Source of the DNA: Olsenella_L kribbiana
GTDB lineage: Bacteria; Actinomycetota; Coriobacteriia; Coriobacteriales; Atopobiaceae
Assembly: GCF_036408795.1 (NCBI RefSeq)
Contig: NZ_JAZGJP010000006.1
Location: 62,001-126,000 of the forward strand
Length of the DNA stretch: 64,000 bases
Direction: 5' to 3'
Shown here: positions 24,521 through 33,415 of the stretch, piece by piece
Position numbering within the stretch: the stretch's first letter is position 1
Layout: the number at the start of each line of letters is the position of its first letter
Position numbers and translations under genes: made by a program
Notes under the pieces: model-generated
Told to the model about the DNA's origin: nothing
Databases searched by the model: none
What the model saw: only the letters and a program-made list of their open reading frames with translations

Positions 24521-26897
24521 ATGCGACCTCGGCCTTCTTCACGACGTATGCAAGACGTCCTTCATGTTCGATGCTTTTATCGAAACGGCGGTACAGGAGG
24601 GCAAAGAGAACGAGTGCCAGCGCTCCTGCACTGAAAAGGTACACGACCATCCAGGGCGTGAGCGGCTCGATCATGAAAAAGTTTCCGAATAGCAATGACC
24701 CGCCAGCGATTGCAATGATGATGGAGACGATAAGGGCGCAGCGCAGCGGCGTGAGCGGACGCGAGATGCGCCAGATGAGGCCGACGCCGACCATGCAGAC
24801 GAGAAGCAGGCACAGAGTCGAGGTCTGGGCGAAGTCCCAGCCCATCAGAGGCTCCATCATCATCGTGACAGCGATGATGAAGACGATCGCGATAGATCCA
24901 GGAAGCGAACGGGCAAGCACGTTCGTCAGGAAGTCGCCGTGCAGCCTCTCATGGTTCGGCTCGAGCGCGAGCACGAACGACGGATAGCCGATGATGAGGC
25001 CCGAGAAGAAGGATTCCTGGATCGGCAGGAACGGGAATGGCGGGAAGAAGATGCAGATGAAGCAGAGGGCAATGGCAAAGCCCGTCTTCACGAGGAAGAG
25101 GGAGGCCGAGCGCTGCAGGTTGTTGATGGAGCGCCTGCCTTCTGCCACGACCTCGGGCATATGGGCGAAGTCGTTGTCGGCAAGCACGATCTCGGCAACA
25201 TTCCTTGCTGCCGCCGACCCTGATGCCATAGCCACCGAGCAGTCTGCCTCGCGCAGGGCCAGGACATCGTTCACGCCGTCGCCTGTCATTGCGACCGTGT
25301 GGCCATGCGACTCGAGGATGCGGACAATCTCGCGCTTCTGCTGCGGCGTCACGCGGCCGAATATCTTCTTCGTCTCGACCGCATGCACGAGCTCCTCTTC
25401 GGTCTTGATCGTCGAGGCATCTATATATCTTTCTGCATGGGGAACACTGGCAGCAGAGGCAATGGCAGAGACAGTACGTGGATCGTCACCCGAAATCACA
25501 CGCACATCGACGCCTTCGCGGCGGAAATAGGAGATCGTCTCTGCAGCTGTCGGCCTGATCTCATCGCACAGCGCCACGAGGCCCCAAGGCTCGAATGAGC
25601 CTTCGATCTTTCCTTCTTCGTCGAAGCCTCCACAGGAGCCGACGACGAGCACACGGGCAAGCGGGCCGAAGGTCGCCACATCACGGGAAAGCGCAGCATA
25701 GCGCTCCCCCATCACGAACTGGCCTGCGCCCAGAGCAAGAGAGCGCCCATCCTCGAGCACGCATCCCGAGTACTTGCGGGCGGACGAGAACGGGATGACA
25801 CGTGAGACTGCACCCGCCTCTTCAGGCCAGTCTTCCGCGGCACGCAGAAGTGCAGCTGCCGTCTCGTTCGCATCGTCAGATGCGGCTCCTGTGATGGCAA
25901 GCACCGCCTCGCGCACCTCGGACACGTCATGTCCGCCAAGCGGCAGGAGCCCCATGAGCTCCATCCTGCCTGAAGTGATGGTGCCGGTCTTGTCGAGGCA
26001 GACCGTATCGACACGTGCAAGCGTCTCGACGCAGTAGCTTTGCTGCACGAGCACGTTCTTGGCGCCAAGCCTCGTCGTCGCGATAGCCAGGACCGTCGAC
26101 GTCAGGAGCATGAGGCCCTGCGGAATCATCGAGACAAGCGCTGCCACGACAGAGAGGATAGCCGCATCCCACGTCATGCCTTCTGCAAAGACGCTCCTCA
26201 GGAAGAGGCCGCCTCCGAGGAACGGCATGAGGATCGTCGAGAACTCGACGACCATCCGAAGCGAGTCCTGGATCTCGGACTTCGCCTGCTTCACATACTT
26301 CGCTTCTGCATTGATCTTGGCAGCATAGGACGCAGCGCCGACACGCGTGACTCTTGCCATGAGAGATCCGGAGTCGACGAAGCTGCCGGAGAGTATCTCA
26401 TCTCCCGGCCCCTTGTGCACGGCATCGGATTCTCCCGTAAGCAGGCTCTCGTTCATGGAGACGGAGCCTCGGACAATCGTGGCATCTGCCGGCACCTGGT
26501 CACCATGCGCGAGGCAGATGATATCGTCCTGGACGATATCGGAAACAGAAACCTTCTGCTTCTCCCCGTCACGGATGACAAGAGCATCCGTTGCAGTCAG
26601 AAGCGTCAGACGGTCGACCGTGAGCTTTGCACGGATCTCCTGGACGATACCGATGAAGAGGTTCGCCAGCACGATCACCATGAAGAGCATGTTGCGGTAC
26701 TGCCCGGTCAGGAATACAAGCAGCGCCAGCACGGCATTGACGCCGTTGAAGAGCGTGAAGGTATGCTCGGCCACGATCTGGGGGATCGTCTTGGTCTTCA
26801 CGTCAGCATTGGCATTGACGAGGCCTCTTGCCCTGCGTTCCTCGACTTCGGCAGCGCTCAGCCCCTGAAGCTTCTGGTCTCTTGTGTCTTGAGACAC
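24477..26897 (-). CDS. CtpE-like cation-translocating P-type ATPase
   Basis: Membrane cation pump of 806 residues. Seen in order: an N-terminal cation-ATPase segment, the 'LTGESD' actuator loop, the phosphorylation site 'CLDKTGTI', the P-domain 'MTGDGVNDVLALREADCSVA' and about ten hydrophobic segments. The family's usual PEGL in M4 reads PQGL here ('SMIPQGLML'). Overall it resembles mycobacterial CtpE, reported as a calcium-uptake ATPase, so Ca2+ is the best guess for the cargo; Mg2+ or another ion is possible. The start is GTG at 26897 behind GAGGAGG. It overlaps acnA by 44 bases. Confidence 0.88.
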   Translation of the reverse strand: MSQDTRDQKLQGLSAAEVEERRARGLVNANADVKTKTIPQIVAEHTFTLFNGVNAVLALLVFLTGQYRNMLFMVIVLANLFIGIVQEIRAKLTVDRLTLLTATDALVIRDGEKQKVSVSDIVQDDIICLAHGDQVPADATIVRGSVSMNESLLTGESDAVHKGPGDEILSGSFVDSGSLMARVTRVGAASYAAKINAEAKYVKQAKSEIQDSLRMVVEFSTILMPFLGGGLFLRSVFAEGMTWDAAILSVVAALVSMIPQGLMLLTSTVLAIATTRLGAKNVLVQQSYCVETLARVDTVCLDKTGTITSGRMELMGLLPLGGHDVSEVREAVLAITGAASDDANETAAALLRAAEDWPEEAGAVSRVIPFSSARKYSGCVLEDGRSLALGAGQFVMGERYAALSRDVATFGPLARVLVVGSCGGFDEEGKIEGSFEPWGLVALCDEIRPTAAETISYFRREGVDVRVISGDDPRTVSAIASAASVPHAERYIDASTIKTEEELVHAVETKKIFGRVTPQQKREIVRILESHGHTVAMTGDGVNDVLALREADCSVAMASGSAAARNVAEIVLADNDFAHMPEVVAEGRRSINNLQRSASLFLVKTGFAIALCFICIFFPPFPFLPIQESFFSGLIIGYPSFVLALEPNHERLHGDFLTNVLARSLPGSIAIVFIIAVTMMMEPLMGWDFAQTSTLCLLLVCMVGVGLIWRISRPLTPLRCALIVSIIIAIAGGSLLFGNFFMIEPLTPWMVVYLFSAGALALVLFALLYRRFDKSIEHEGRLAYVVKKAEVAYAQHRSRVSSRTRG

Positions 26898-27177
26898 GAA
26901 TCCTCCTCGATATCGGCTTTTCGGGCATCCTATCATGCGTACCCAAAGCCAGCCCGATGGAGCATGCAGGCGCCCAAAGAACACCATGCCTCGACAAGGA
27001 TATATACGTAAGCATTTTACGGGGATGCCAGCCAGACATGAAAGTCATTGCAGGCTCCGCGAGTCTGCGCCTTCGATTGCACGCATGAAGAAGACATCCG
27101 ACCTGGAAATCCTCTTCATCACTGGTGAAGGCAGTCTTGCCGTTTTGCCGTCAACTCGAGGACACTAATCTCTGAAA
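26898..27177. other. intergenic stretch upstream of the P-type ATPase, no gene seen
   Basis: Contains only very short open frames without convincing family resemblance. The minus-strand promoter of the ATPase should lie here, but no clear sigma-70 pair was found. Composition is more AT-rich than neighbouring genes around 26990-27030. Confidence 0.4.
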
Positions 27178-27204
27178 CATGAAAGGCGCCCTGGGCCAAG
27201 GCGC
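27178..27204 (-). terminator. possible terminator of the broken gene at 27217-27522
   Basis: Minus-strand stem GCGCCTT/AGGGCGC (one G-T pair) with loop GGCCC, followed by CTTTC, lies directly after the TAA of the pseudogene. The T-run is short. Confidence 0.35.
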
Positions 27205-27216
27205 AGTATGTGCCAT

Positions 27217-27522
27217 TTAGCTCATAATGCCACAGATTCTCTGGCCAAGGAGCACGGCATCGGCAATCCAAACGATCTGGAAGTTGCGCTTGCCCATGAG
27301 CGGCATGGCAGGGAACGACACAGTTTCTCCTGAACGCGAGGCAACGTTTATTGCCGTTTCAAGCTCACTTCGCTAGCCGCCAAGAGCTTTTAACAAGAGC
27401 GGGCCAAAGCTTCTCTGCATCATCTCGCCGAGCACAAAAGGCGCTGCAGCAATCCAGCTCCAAGCATTGCCATTGAACCAGCAAGACTGCCATGCAGATC
27501 AGTTTTCTTCAGGTAAAACCAT
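27217..27522 (-). pseudogene. decayed, unrecognised coding sequence with two internal stops
   Basis: One minus-strand frame reads from an ATG at 27522 to TAA at 27217-27219 with protein-like sequence, but is interrupted by TGA (27499-27501) and TAG (27373-27375). The segments between the stops ('WSWIAAAPFVLGEMMQRSFG', 'FPAMPLMGKRNFQIVWIAD', 'VLLGQRICGIMS') look like real, partly membrane-type protein. I do not recognise the family. A hairpin follows the final stop, as expected for a once-functional gene. It lies beside the phage remnants and may belong to the same decayed island. Confidence 0.45.
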
Positions 27523-27767
27523 GAACTACCTGCGGTTTCCAGAGCCCGTGAGACGGGGCGTTAAATCCCCCAGGACACCAAACGAACGTTTCTGGGAGAC
27601 ATATATGCACAAACTAGACAGCCATCATTTCATGCCGGCTTATCTCTGCTTCCATAGGCTGCAGAGTCGTACAGCAATCAGACATTCCTTCTGCAGCACG
27701 CTCTTCGACAGCCGTATGGATTCGCAAATCGAATTTGGCAGATCTTGTCGCAGTGGCCGGGCTGCTG

Positions 27768-28590
27768 ACACGAGCTGGTACCGGCAGATGGCCGAGACGC
27801 TGGCCCACGACATGGAGGCCTGCGACGAGCAGGCCGCTGCCATCATCAACGGCGAGTCCCCTGCCGTATATGCCGCGAACATGAACTACGGCACCTTCGA
27901 TGTGGAGAGCGTCACGAAGCTCGATACGGGCTACACGCTGGTCGGTGCCGATACGTCTCGTACATGGTCCAGCAGCAGCCGGACCTCATGCCGCAGGTGT
28001 CCGTGAAGCCCAGCAGGGCCGAGACATGGGCGAGGCGCAAGATCATGTCTGCCATGACGCAGAGCATCCTCCAGGGCGAGAGCGTGCCCGATGCCGCCAG
28101 GCGCATCCGTTCCGTCGTGGAGATGGACAGGCGCGCATCCATGCGTGCTGCAAGGACGTCTCTCACTGGGGCGGAGAACGCCGGGCGCATTGGCTCCTAC
28201 AGGCGCGCCAGCAGCATGGCAGCATGGAAGACGGCAGGCCTTACGGCATCCGACATGTCTGGCCTTGTCGAGGTCCAGCAGGACAACACCGAGGCAATAC
28301 AGGATGCGATTGCCGACGGCATCATGGAGGGCCTGGAGAGGATAGGGCTCGTGGCCGAGGGCTACGCGAAGGCCAAGTGCCCGGTAGACACAGGCAGGCT
28401 CCGCAACAGCATCACGCACATGCCCAAGGGCGGCATCTCCCCTGCCGTCTGCATCGGCACGAACGTCGAGTACGGCAAGTACGTCGAGGAAGGCACCTCG
28501 AAGCACGATGCGCAGCCGTTCCTCAAGCCTGCCGCGAAGGAGCACGGAAGCGAGCACAAGGCCATCATGCAGGAATCCCTCGGCCATTAG
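27768..28590 (+). pseudogene. prophage remnant: minor head (MuF-like) protein, frameshifted and joined to an HK97 gp10-like protein
   Basis: The first part ('SWYRQMAETLAHDMEACDEQ' ... 'TGYTLVGAD') and, after a one-base loss near 27953-27957, 'YMVQQQPDLMPQVSV' ... 'QGESVPDAARRIR' ... 'TSLTGAENAGRIGSYRRA' match the phage minor head protein family (Mu gpF-like). This is joined in frame near 28250 to an HK97 gp10-like head-tail protein whose own ATG is at 28255 ('EGYAKAKCPVDTGRLRNSI', 'VEYGKYVEEGTSKHDAQPFL'), ending at TAG 28588-28590. The 5' part of the head gene and everything between the two genes are missing, so this is deletion debris, not a working gene. Confidence 0.75.
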
Positions 28591-28696
28591 CGGCTGTGGT
28601 GCGGGTGCGACCATCTTCCGTGACGGGGGACGTGCAAGGCGCCGCGCATCCCATGGACCGGAGCGGCGAGGAAATGCCGCAGGACGGAGGGCCTAC

Positions 28697-28806
28697 ATGG
28701 CGCACACCCGGAAGATGCTCAAGGCAATGGGCATCGAGGACGAGAAGGCTGACGAGATCATCGAGGCGCATGCAGAGACCATGGACGCGCACAGGAAGTC
28801 GGCGGT
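28697..28806 (+). pseudogene. prophage remnant: truncated GP20-like scaffold protein N-terminus
   Basis: Behind GGAGG and an ATG at 28697, the frame reads 'MAHTRKMLKAMGIEDEKADE' followed by 'IIEAHAETMDAHRK', the characteristic N-terminus of phage GP20-type capsid scaffold proteins. The resemblance stops after about 35 residues, where unrelated sequence begins near 28800, so most of the gene has been lost. It lies about 100 bases after the gp10-like remnant on the same strand. Confidence 0.6.
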
Positions 28807-28843
28807 TAAACGACGCCTGACACGAAGCTTTCGTTTGATATGC

Positions 28844-28873
28844 AAAAGCGCCCCGCCTTCCGGCAGAGCGCTT
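28844..28873 (-). terminator. intrinsic terminator after tRNA-Arg
   Basis: Minus-strand 12-bp stem AAGCGCTCTGCC/GGCGGGGCGCTT (two G-T pairs) with a GGAA loop, followed by TTTG. It lies just downstream of the tRNA 3' end. Confidence 0.75.
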
Positions 28874-28886
28874 CATTCATATCCTA

Positions 28887-28963
28887 TGGTGCTCCCTGTG
28901 GGGCTCGAACCCACGACCTTTCGCTCCGGAGGCGAACGCTCTGATCCACTGAGCTAAGGGAGC
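28887..28963 (-). tRNA. tRNA-Arg (anticodon CCG), CCA encoded
   Basis: 77-base cloverleaf on the minus strand: acceptor GCTCCCT/AGGGAGC, D-arm GCTC...GAGC, anticodon stem TTCGC/GCGAA with loop CTCCGGA (anticodon CCG, reading CGG), T-arm GTGGG/CCCAC with TTCGAGC, discriminator A and encoded CCA. A perfect TATAAT lies 12-17 bases upstream and a strong terminator downstream. Confidence 0.95.
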
Positions 28964-28974
28964 AAGCGTGCATG

Positions 28975-28980
28975 ATTATA
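28975..28980 (-). promoter_or_regulatory. -10 box of tRNA-Arg
   Basis: A perfect minus-strand TATAAT lies 12-17 bases before the mature tRNA 5' end. No good -35 match is visible 17 bases further upstream. Confidence 0.55.
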
Positions 28981-29108
28981 GCCGAAACATTAAATTTGGC
29001 GAGACGAACTTTCAAGACCCAGATACTCACATATACAGGAAATCTGGCTTTCATACATTTGTAGTAGGATTTTTCGCGATATGCCACGAAACGATGGGAG
29101 TTTCTCCG

Positions 29109-30131
29109 ATGATAGCTGTCGTAAACCAGAGCGCCACCGAAGACCAGCTGGCGCATTTCATATCCTGGATCGAGAACCGCGGATTCAGGACGAATGTCTC
29201 CAAAGGCGAGAATGAGACGATTGTCGGCATCATCGGCGATACGACGAAGATCGATCCGTTCCTCCTCGAGTCCATGGACATCATCGACCGCGTCCAGCGC
29301 GTCTCCGAGCCCTACAAGAAGGCAAACCGCAAGTTCCATCCGCAGAACTCCGTGATCGACTGCGGCTTCGGCGTGAAGATCGGCGACGGCTCCTTCCAGG
29401 TCATGGCAGGCCCCAATGCGCTTGACGGACGCGACCTCGATGCCCTTGCCACACAGGCGAAGGCAGCAGGTGCCCGCCTTCTTATGGCAGGTACCTACAA
29501 TGCGAAGACCTCGCCCTACTCCTTCAGCGGACTCAGGCCTGAGAGCCTTTCCGAGCTCTGCTCTGTCGCCCATGTCCATGAGATGCCGGCTGTGGCCGAG
29601 ATCATGGACCCGCGCGATGTAGAAACCTTCGTCTCGTCTGGCGTCAACGTTATCCAGGTCGGCGCCCGCAGCATGCAGAACTTCCCGCTCCTCAAAGAGC
29701 TTGGCCGCACGGATGTCCCCATCCTCATCAAGCGTGGCCTCGAGGCAACCGTCGACGAATGGCTCATGGCAGCAGAGTACGTGATGAGCGAAGGCAACGA
29801 GCAGGTCATCCTCTGCGAGCGCGGCATCCGCACCGCCGAGACCCGCTACCGTCATACCCTTGACATCTCCTCGATCATCGCCGTCCATGGCCTCTCGCAC
29901 CTCCCGGTCATCTGCGACCCCTCGCGCGCCGCAGGCCTTGCCCGCTTCGTGCCGGGTCTTTCCCTCGCCGCCTGCGCAGCAGGGGCCGATGGCCTCACAA
30001 TCGAGATCGATGACCAGCCGATGGAAGAGTCTCTGGCCGACGGCGGACGCGCGCTCACACCGGAGCAGTTCGCCCAGATGATGGAACGCATAGCCAAGCT
30101 CCGCGCGGCACTTGCCGAAGACAGGAGCTAG
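29109..30131 (+). CDS. aroF: 3-deoxy-7-phosphoheptulonate synthase (AroF/AroG type I-beta)
   Basis: First enzyme of the shikimate pathway, joining PEP and erythrose-4-phosphate. The 340-residue protein has an N-terminal ferredoxin-like regulatory domain ('MIAVVNQSATEDQLAHFISW', about 1-70) and the TIM-barrel catalytic domain ('FQVMAGPNALDGRDLDA', 'AGARLLMAGTYNAKTSPYSF', 'VNVIQVGARSMQNFPLLKEL', 'ILCERGIRTAETRYRHTLD'). This is the DAHP synthase type often subject to feedback control through its N-terminal domain. The ATG at 29109 gives the family N-terminus and has GGGAG nine bases upstream; earlier starts add non-homologous sequence. It heads the aromatic operon. Confidence 0.93.
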   Translation: MIAVVNQSATEDQLAHFISWIENRGFRTNVSKGENETIVGIIGDTTKIDPFLLESMDIIDRVQRVSEPYKKANRKFHPQNSVIDCGFGVKIGDGSFQVMAGPNALDGRDLDALATQAKAAGARLLMAGTYNAKTSPYSFSGLRPESLSELCSVAHVHEMPAVAEIMDPRDVETFVSSGVNVIQVGARSMQNFPLLKELGRTDVPILIKRGLEATVDEWLMAAEYVMSEGNEQVILCERGIRTAETRYRHTLDISSIIAVHGLSHLPVICDPSRAAGLARFVPGLSLAACAAGADGLTIEIDDQPMEESLADGGRALTPEQFAQMMERIAKLRAALAEDRS

Positions 30132-30135
30132 GCCG

Positions 30136-30996
30136 ATGGAGAAGACATTTGTCCCAGGACGCGTCGGCATCATCTCCCTTGGCCTCATGGGCGGCTCGTT
30201 CGCAAAGGCCTTCGCCGCTGCAGGCGTTGAGGTCTATGGCCGGGACATCTCTGAAGACGTCCTCGAGATGGCAGAGATCGAGACCATCAAGGGCGAGCTC
30301 ACCGATGAAATAGTTCCGACCTGCGAGCTTATCGTGCTTGCCGGATATCCGAAGGTCGCCATCTCCGAGCTCAAGAGGATCGCTCCCCTTGTCTCCCCTG
30401 GTGCCATTGTCATGGACACCGGTGGCGTCAAGAAGGTCATCTGCGATGCCTGCTTCCCGGTTGCAGAGAACTATCCCTTCACGTTCGTCGGCTGCCACCC
30501 GATGGCTGGCACCCAGTACTCAGGCTTCGCGCATGCCCGCGCGAACATGTTCCATGGGGCACCGCTCGTAATCGTGCCGCCGAAGATGGACGACTTCGAG
30601 AGGCTCGACCTCCTCGAGCGCATGAAGCAGCTTCTGGCCCCTCTAGGCTTTGCCACCTTCACGCTGACGACAGCAGAGCGCCACGACGAGATCATCGCCT
30701 TTACCTCGCAGCTTGCCCATGTCGTATCGAATGCCTACGTGAAGAGCCCTGAGGCAAAGGTCCACAAGGGCTTCTCTGCAGGCTCCTACAAGGACCTCAC
30801 GCGCGTGGCAAGGCTCAACCCTGATATGTGGACGGAGCTCTTCCTCGAGGATGCGGACAACCTCTCCCGTGAGATCGGCTGCCTCATTGGACACCTGCAG
30901 GAATACAAGGATGCAATCGATGCACGCGACAGCAGGCATCTGAGAGAGCTTCTCGCTGACGGCGACCGCCGCAAGCGCGAGATCGAAGGAAGGTAG
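30136..30996 (+). CDS. tyrA: prephenate dehydrogenase
   Basis: NAD(P)-dependent oxidative decarboxylation of prephenate in tyrosine synthesis. The 286-residue protein has the Rossmann motif 'GIISLGLMGGSFAKAFAAAG', the active-site region 'GCHPMAGTQYSGF', and the helical dimer domain ('AFTSQLAHVVSNAYV', 'FSAGSYKDLTRVA'). No ACT or chorismate mutase domain is attached. The ATG is four bases after aroF, with AGGAG overlapping the aroF stop. Confidence 0.94.
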   Translation: MEKTFVPGRVGIISLGLMGGSFAKAFAAAGVEVYGRDISEDVLEMAEIETIKGELTDEIVPTCELIVLAGYPKVAISELKRIAPLVSPGAIVMDTGGVKKVICDACFPVAENYPFTFVGCHPMAGTQYSGFAHARANMFHGAPLVIVPPKMDDFERLDLLERMKQLLAPLGFATFTLTTAERHDEIIAFTSQLAHVVSNAYVKSPEAKVHKGFSAGSYKDLTRVARLNPDMWTELFLEDADNLSREIGCLIGHLQEYKDAIDARDSRHLRELLADGDRRKREIEGR

Positions 30997-30997
30997 C

Positions 30998-32089
30998 ATG
31001 GCTGAGCATACGATAGAGGTCCCCACTACCACGAAGCGCTATCTCTGCCATGTGGGTGCGGGCATCCTCTCCGAAGTGGGCACCTATGCAAGGAAGGCTG
31101 CTGGCGGCAATTGCGCCTGCATCGTGAGCGACTCCAACGTCGCCCCGCTCTATGCAGACAAGGTAGCATCCTCGCTCGAGAAGGCAGGCTACCGCGTTTC
31201 GAGAAGCGTCTTTCCTGCAGGAGAGGAGCACAAGCGCCTCTCGACGCTCGAACGCATCCTCGAAGACATGGCCGATGCCTCGCTTACGCGTGACGATATC
31301 GTCGTCGCTGTCGGCGGCGGCGTCACAGGAGACATGGGCGGCCTCGCCGCTGCCCTCTACCAGCGCGGCATCGAGGTCGTGCAGGTGCCCACCTCGCTTC
31401 TTGCAATGGTCGACTCCTCTGTCGGAGGAAAGACAGCTGTCGACCTCCCCGAAGGCAAGAACCTTGTCGGCGCCTTCTGGCAGCCTGCTTCCGTTGTCGC
31501 CGATGTCGAATGCTTCAAGACGATCTCTCACGACCTCTTCCGCGATTCCTGCGGCGAGGTCATAAAGCATGCCGTCCTTTCCGGCCCCGATCTCTTCAGC
31601 CGCCTCGAGAAGACGCCGCTCACGACGCCTGGCCTCTCGGAAGGCGAGCTTGCAGACGTCGTTGCCAGAAACATCGAGATCAAGCGCGATGTCGTAGCGA
31701 CCGACGAGAAGGAGCACGGCAGGCGCCAGGTACTCAACCTGGGACATACGATCGGACATGCCGTCGAGGCCGCTTCCGACTTCGAGCTCGGCCATGGCAC
31801 GTGTGTAGCGATAGGGCTGTGCTGCATGGCATGGGCAGCCGAGAAGAAGGGCTGGTGCGACGAAGCCACAGCAGCACGCATCGAGCGTCTTGTCGAGGCC
31901 CATGGCATGCCCACCGACACCTCCCTTCCCCATGACACGATCCTCTCGTTTGCCGCACATGACAAGAAGCGCCATGCCTCGTCCGTGAATATCGCTGTGC
32001 CTGAGGCCATAGGCAAGGTCTCGCTCAGGACCGTATCGCTCGATGAGCTGAGAGAGCTCATCGACCTTGGCTGCGGAAGGAGCGTCTAG
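30998..32089 (+). CDS. aroB: 3-dehydroquinate synthase
   Basis: Second shikimate-pathway enzyme, which cyclises DAHP to 3-dehydroquinate using NAD and a divalent metal. The 363-residue protein has 'VVAVGGGVTGDMGGLAAALY', 'VPTSLLAMVDSSVGGKTAVD' and the metal-binding 'GEVIKHAV' and 'LNLGHTIGHAVE' motifs. It starts one base after tyrA with GGAAGG upstream and ends 3 bases before aroA. Confidence 0.97.
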   Translation: MAEHTIEVPTTTKRYLCHVGAGILSEVGTYARKAAGGNCACIVSDSNVAPLYADKVASSLEKAGYRVSRSVFPAGEEHKRLSTLERILEDMADASLTRDDIVVAVGGGVTGDMGGLAAALYQRGIEVVQVPTSLLAMVDSSVGGKTAVDLPEGKNLVGAFWQPASVVADVECFKTISHDLFRDSCGEVIKHAVLSGPDLFSRLEKTPLTTPGLSEGELADVVARNIEIKRDVVATDEKEHGRRQVLNLGHTIGHAVEAASDFELGHGTCVAIGLCCMAWAAEKKGWCDEATAARIERLVEAHGMPTDTSLPHDTILSFAAHDKKRHASSVNIAVPEAIGKVSLRTVSLDELRELIDLGCGRSV

Positions 32090-32092
32090 CTT

Positions 32093-33415
32093 ATGGATAT
32101 GACCGTCTTCCCCCATGAGCTTGGCGGCACGGTCGAGGCCATCGCCTCGAAGTCCGTGGCACACCGCGCTCTCATCCTCGCTGCCCTCTGTCCGAGCCCG
32201 ACCGATATCGTCTGCAATGCGACATCGAAGGACATCGATGCGACAGCGCGCGTGCTCACGGCCCTTGGCGCCAAGGTCATGCGCACCGAGGCAGGCTTCC
32301 ATGTGGAGCCGCTCCAGGGGACCTCTGCTACAGACAATATCCGTCAGGGCAGGAAGAATGCCGTGCTGGACTGCGGAGAATCGGGCTCGACCCTGCGCTT
32401 CATGCTGCCCGTCGTCGCTGCCTTGGGATCGGGTGCGAGCTTCACAGGACAGGGACGCCTCGCCGAGCGTCCGCTCTCGCCTCTCTACGAGCTCCTCGCC
32501 GCTGGCGGCTGCACGCTCTCTCCTCAGGGGACGTTCCCTCTCACCCTTTCGGGCAAGCTCAAGGAGCGCTCGTTCCGCATTCCGGGCGACGTCTCGTCAC
32601 AGTTCGTCTCAGGGCTCCTTCTGGCCTCGCCTCTCATGGCGGGACCGGTGCGCATCCTCGTAGAGGAGCCGGTCGAATCGCGTCCCTACATCAATCTCAC
32701 GATCGATACGATGCAGCGCTTCGGCATCGATGTGATGAGCGCGCCTGAGACGGCAGAGGATGGGACGAGGTGCCTCGCGATCATGGCATCGCCGGCATCG
32801 ACCCCTCCGACCTCACCAGGCACCTTCGTCGTCGAAGGCGACTGGTCGAATGCCGCCTTCTGGCTCTGCGCAGGAGCACTGAGCGAACACCCTGTCTCCA
32901 TCACCGGCATGGATCTCGCAAGCGTCCAGGGAGACCGCAACATACTGGGCGCGCTTGCCCTCTTCGGTGCCCGGATCTCCCGCAAGGATTCCCGCGTCAC
33001 GATCGTGCATGACAGGCTCGATGCCATCTCTATCGACGTGCATGACATACCGGACCTTGTGCCGGCACTTGCTGCCGTTGCCTGCTACGCGAAAGGAACG
33101 ACGCACCTGACGAATGCAGGGAGGCTCCGTCTCAAGGAGTCCGACCGTCTCAAGACGTGTGCCGCCGCACTCAACGCAATGGGTGCCCAGGTCACGATCG
33201 AGGACGACTCCCTTGCAATCGAAGGCACGGGGTCGCTTTCAGGCGGCACCGTCGATGCGGCAAACGATCACCGCATCGCAATGGCGGCAGCCATTGCTGC
33301 CACGAAGGCAGACGGTCCGACCAAGATCGTCGGTGCCGAATGCGTCCAGAAATCATATCCTGCCTTCTTCGAGGACCTCTCCTCGCTCGGCGGGGTTGTC
33401 AGGAAGGAGTCCTAG
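32093..33415 (+). CDS. aroA: 3-phosphoshikimate 1-carboxyvinyltransferase (EPSP synthase)
   Basis: Adds the enolpyruvyl group of PEP to shikimate 3-phosphate. The 440-residue protein has 'KSVAHRALILAAL' in place of the usual K-S-x-S/T-x-R, the PEP loop 'DCGESGSTLRFMLPV', 'DVSSQFVSGLLLA', and 'RLKESDRLKT'. The N-terminal motif has Ala where many enzymes have Ser or Thr. The ATG at 32093 has GGAAGGAG at suitable distance; a second ATG two codons later is less well spaced. Confidence 0.96.
   Translation: MDMTVFPHELGGTVEAIASKSVAHRALILAALCPSPTDIVCNATSKDIDATARVLTALGAKVMRTEAGFHVEPLQGTSATDNIRQGRKNAVLDCGESGSTLRFMLPVVAALGSGASFTGQGRLAERPLSPLYELLAAGGCTLSPQGTFPLTLSGKLKERSFRIPGDVSSQFVSGLLLASPLMAGPVRILVEEPVESRPYINLTIDTMQRFGIDVMSAPETAEDGTRCLAIMASPASTPPTSPGTFVVEGDWSNAAFWLCAGALSEHPVSITGMDLASVQGDRNILGALALFGARISRKDSRVTIVHDRLDAISIDVHDIPDLVPALAAVACYAKGTTHLTNAGRLRLKESDRLKTCAAALNAMGAQVTIEDDSLAIEGTGSLSGGTVDAANDHRIAMAAAIAATKADGPTKIVGAECVQKSYPAFFEDLSSLGGVVRKES

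Noticed and set aside
26898..28880. Direct repeat of the tRNA-Arg 3' end as a prophage attachment site
   Set aside because: I looked for a second copy of the T-arm/acceptor sequence on the far side of the debris and did not find one; a host terminator also separates tRNA and debris.
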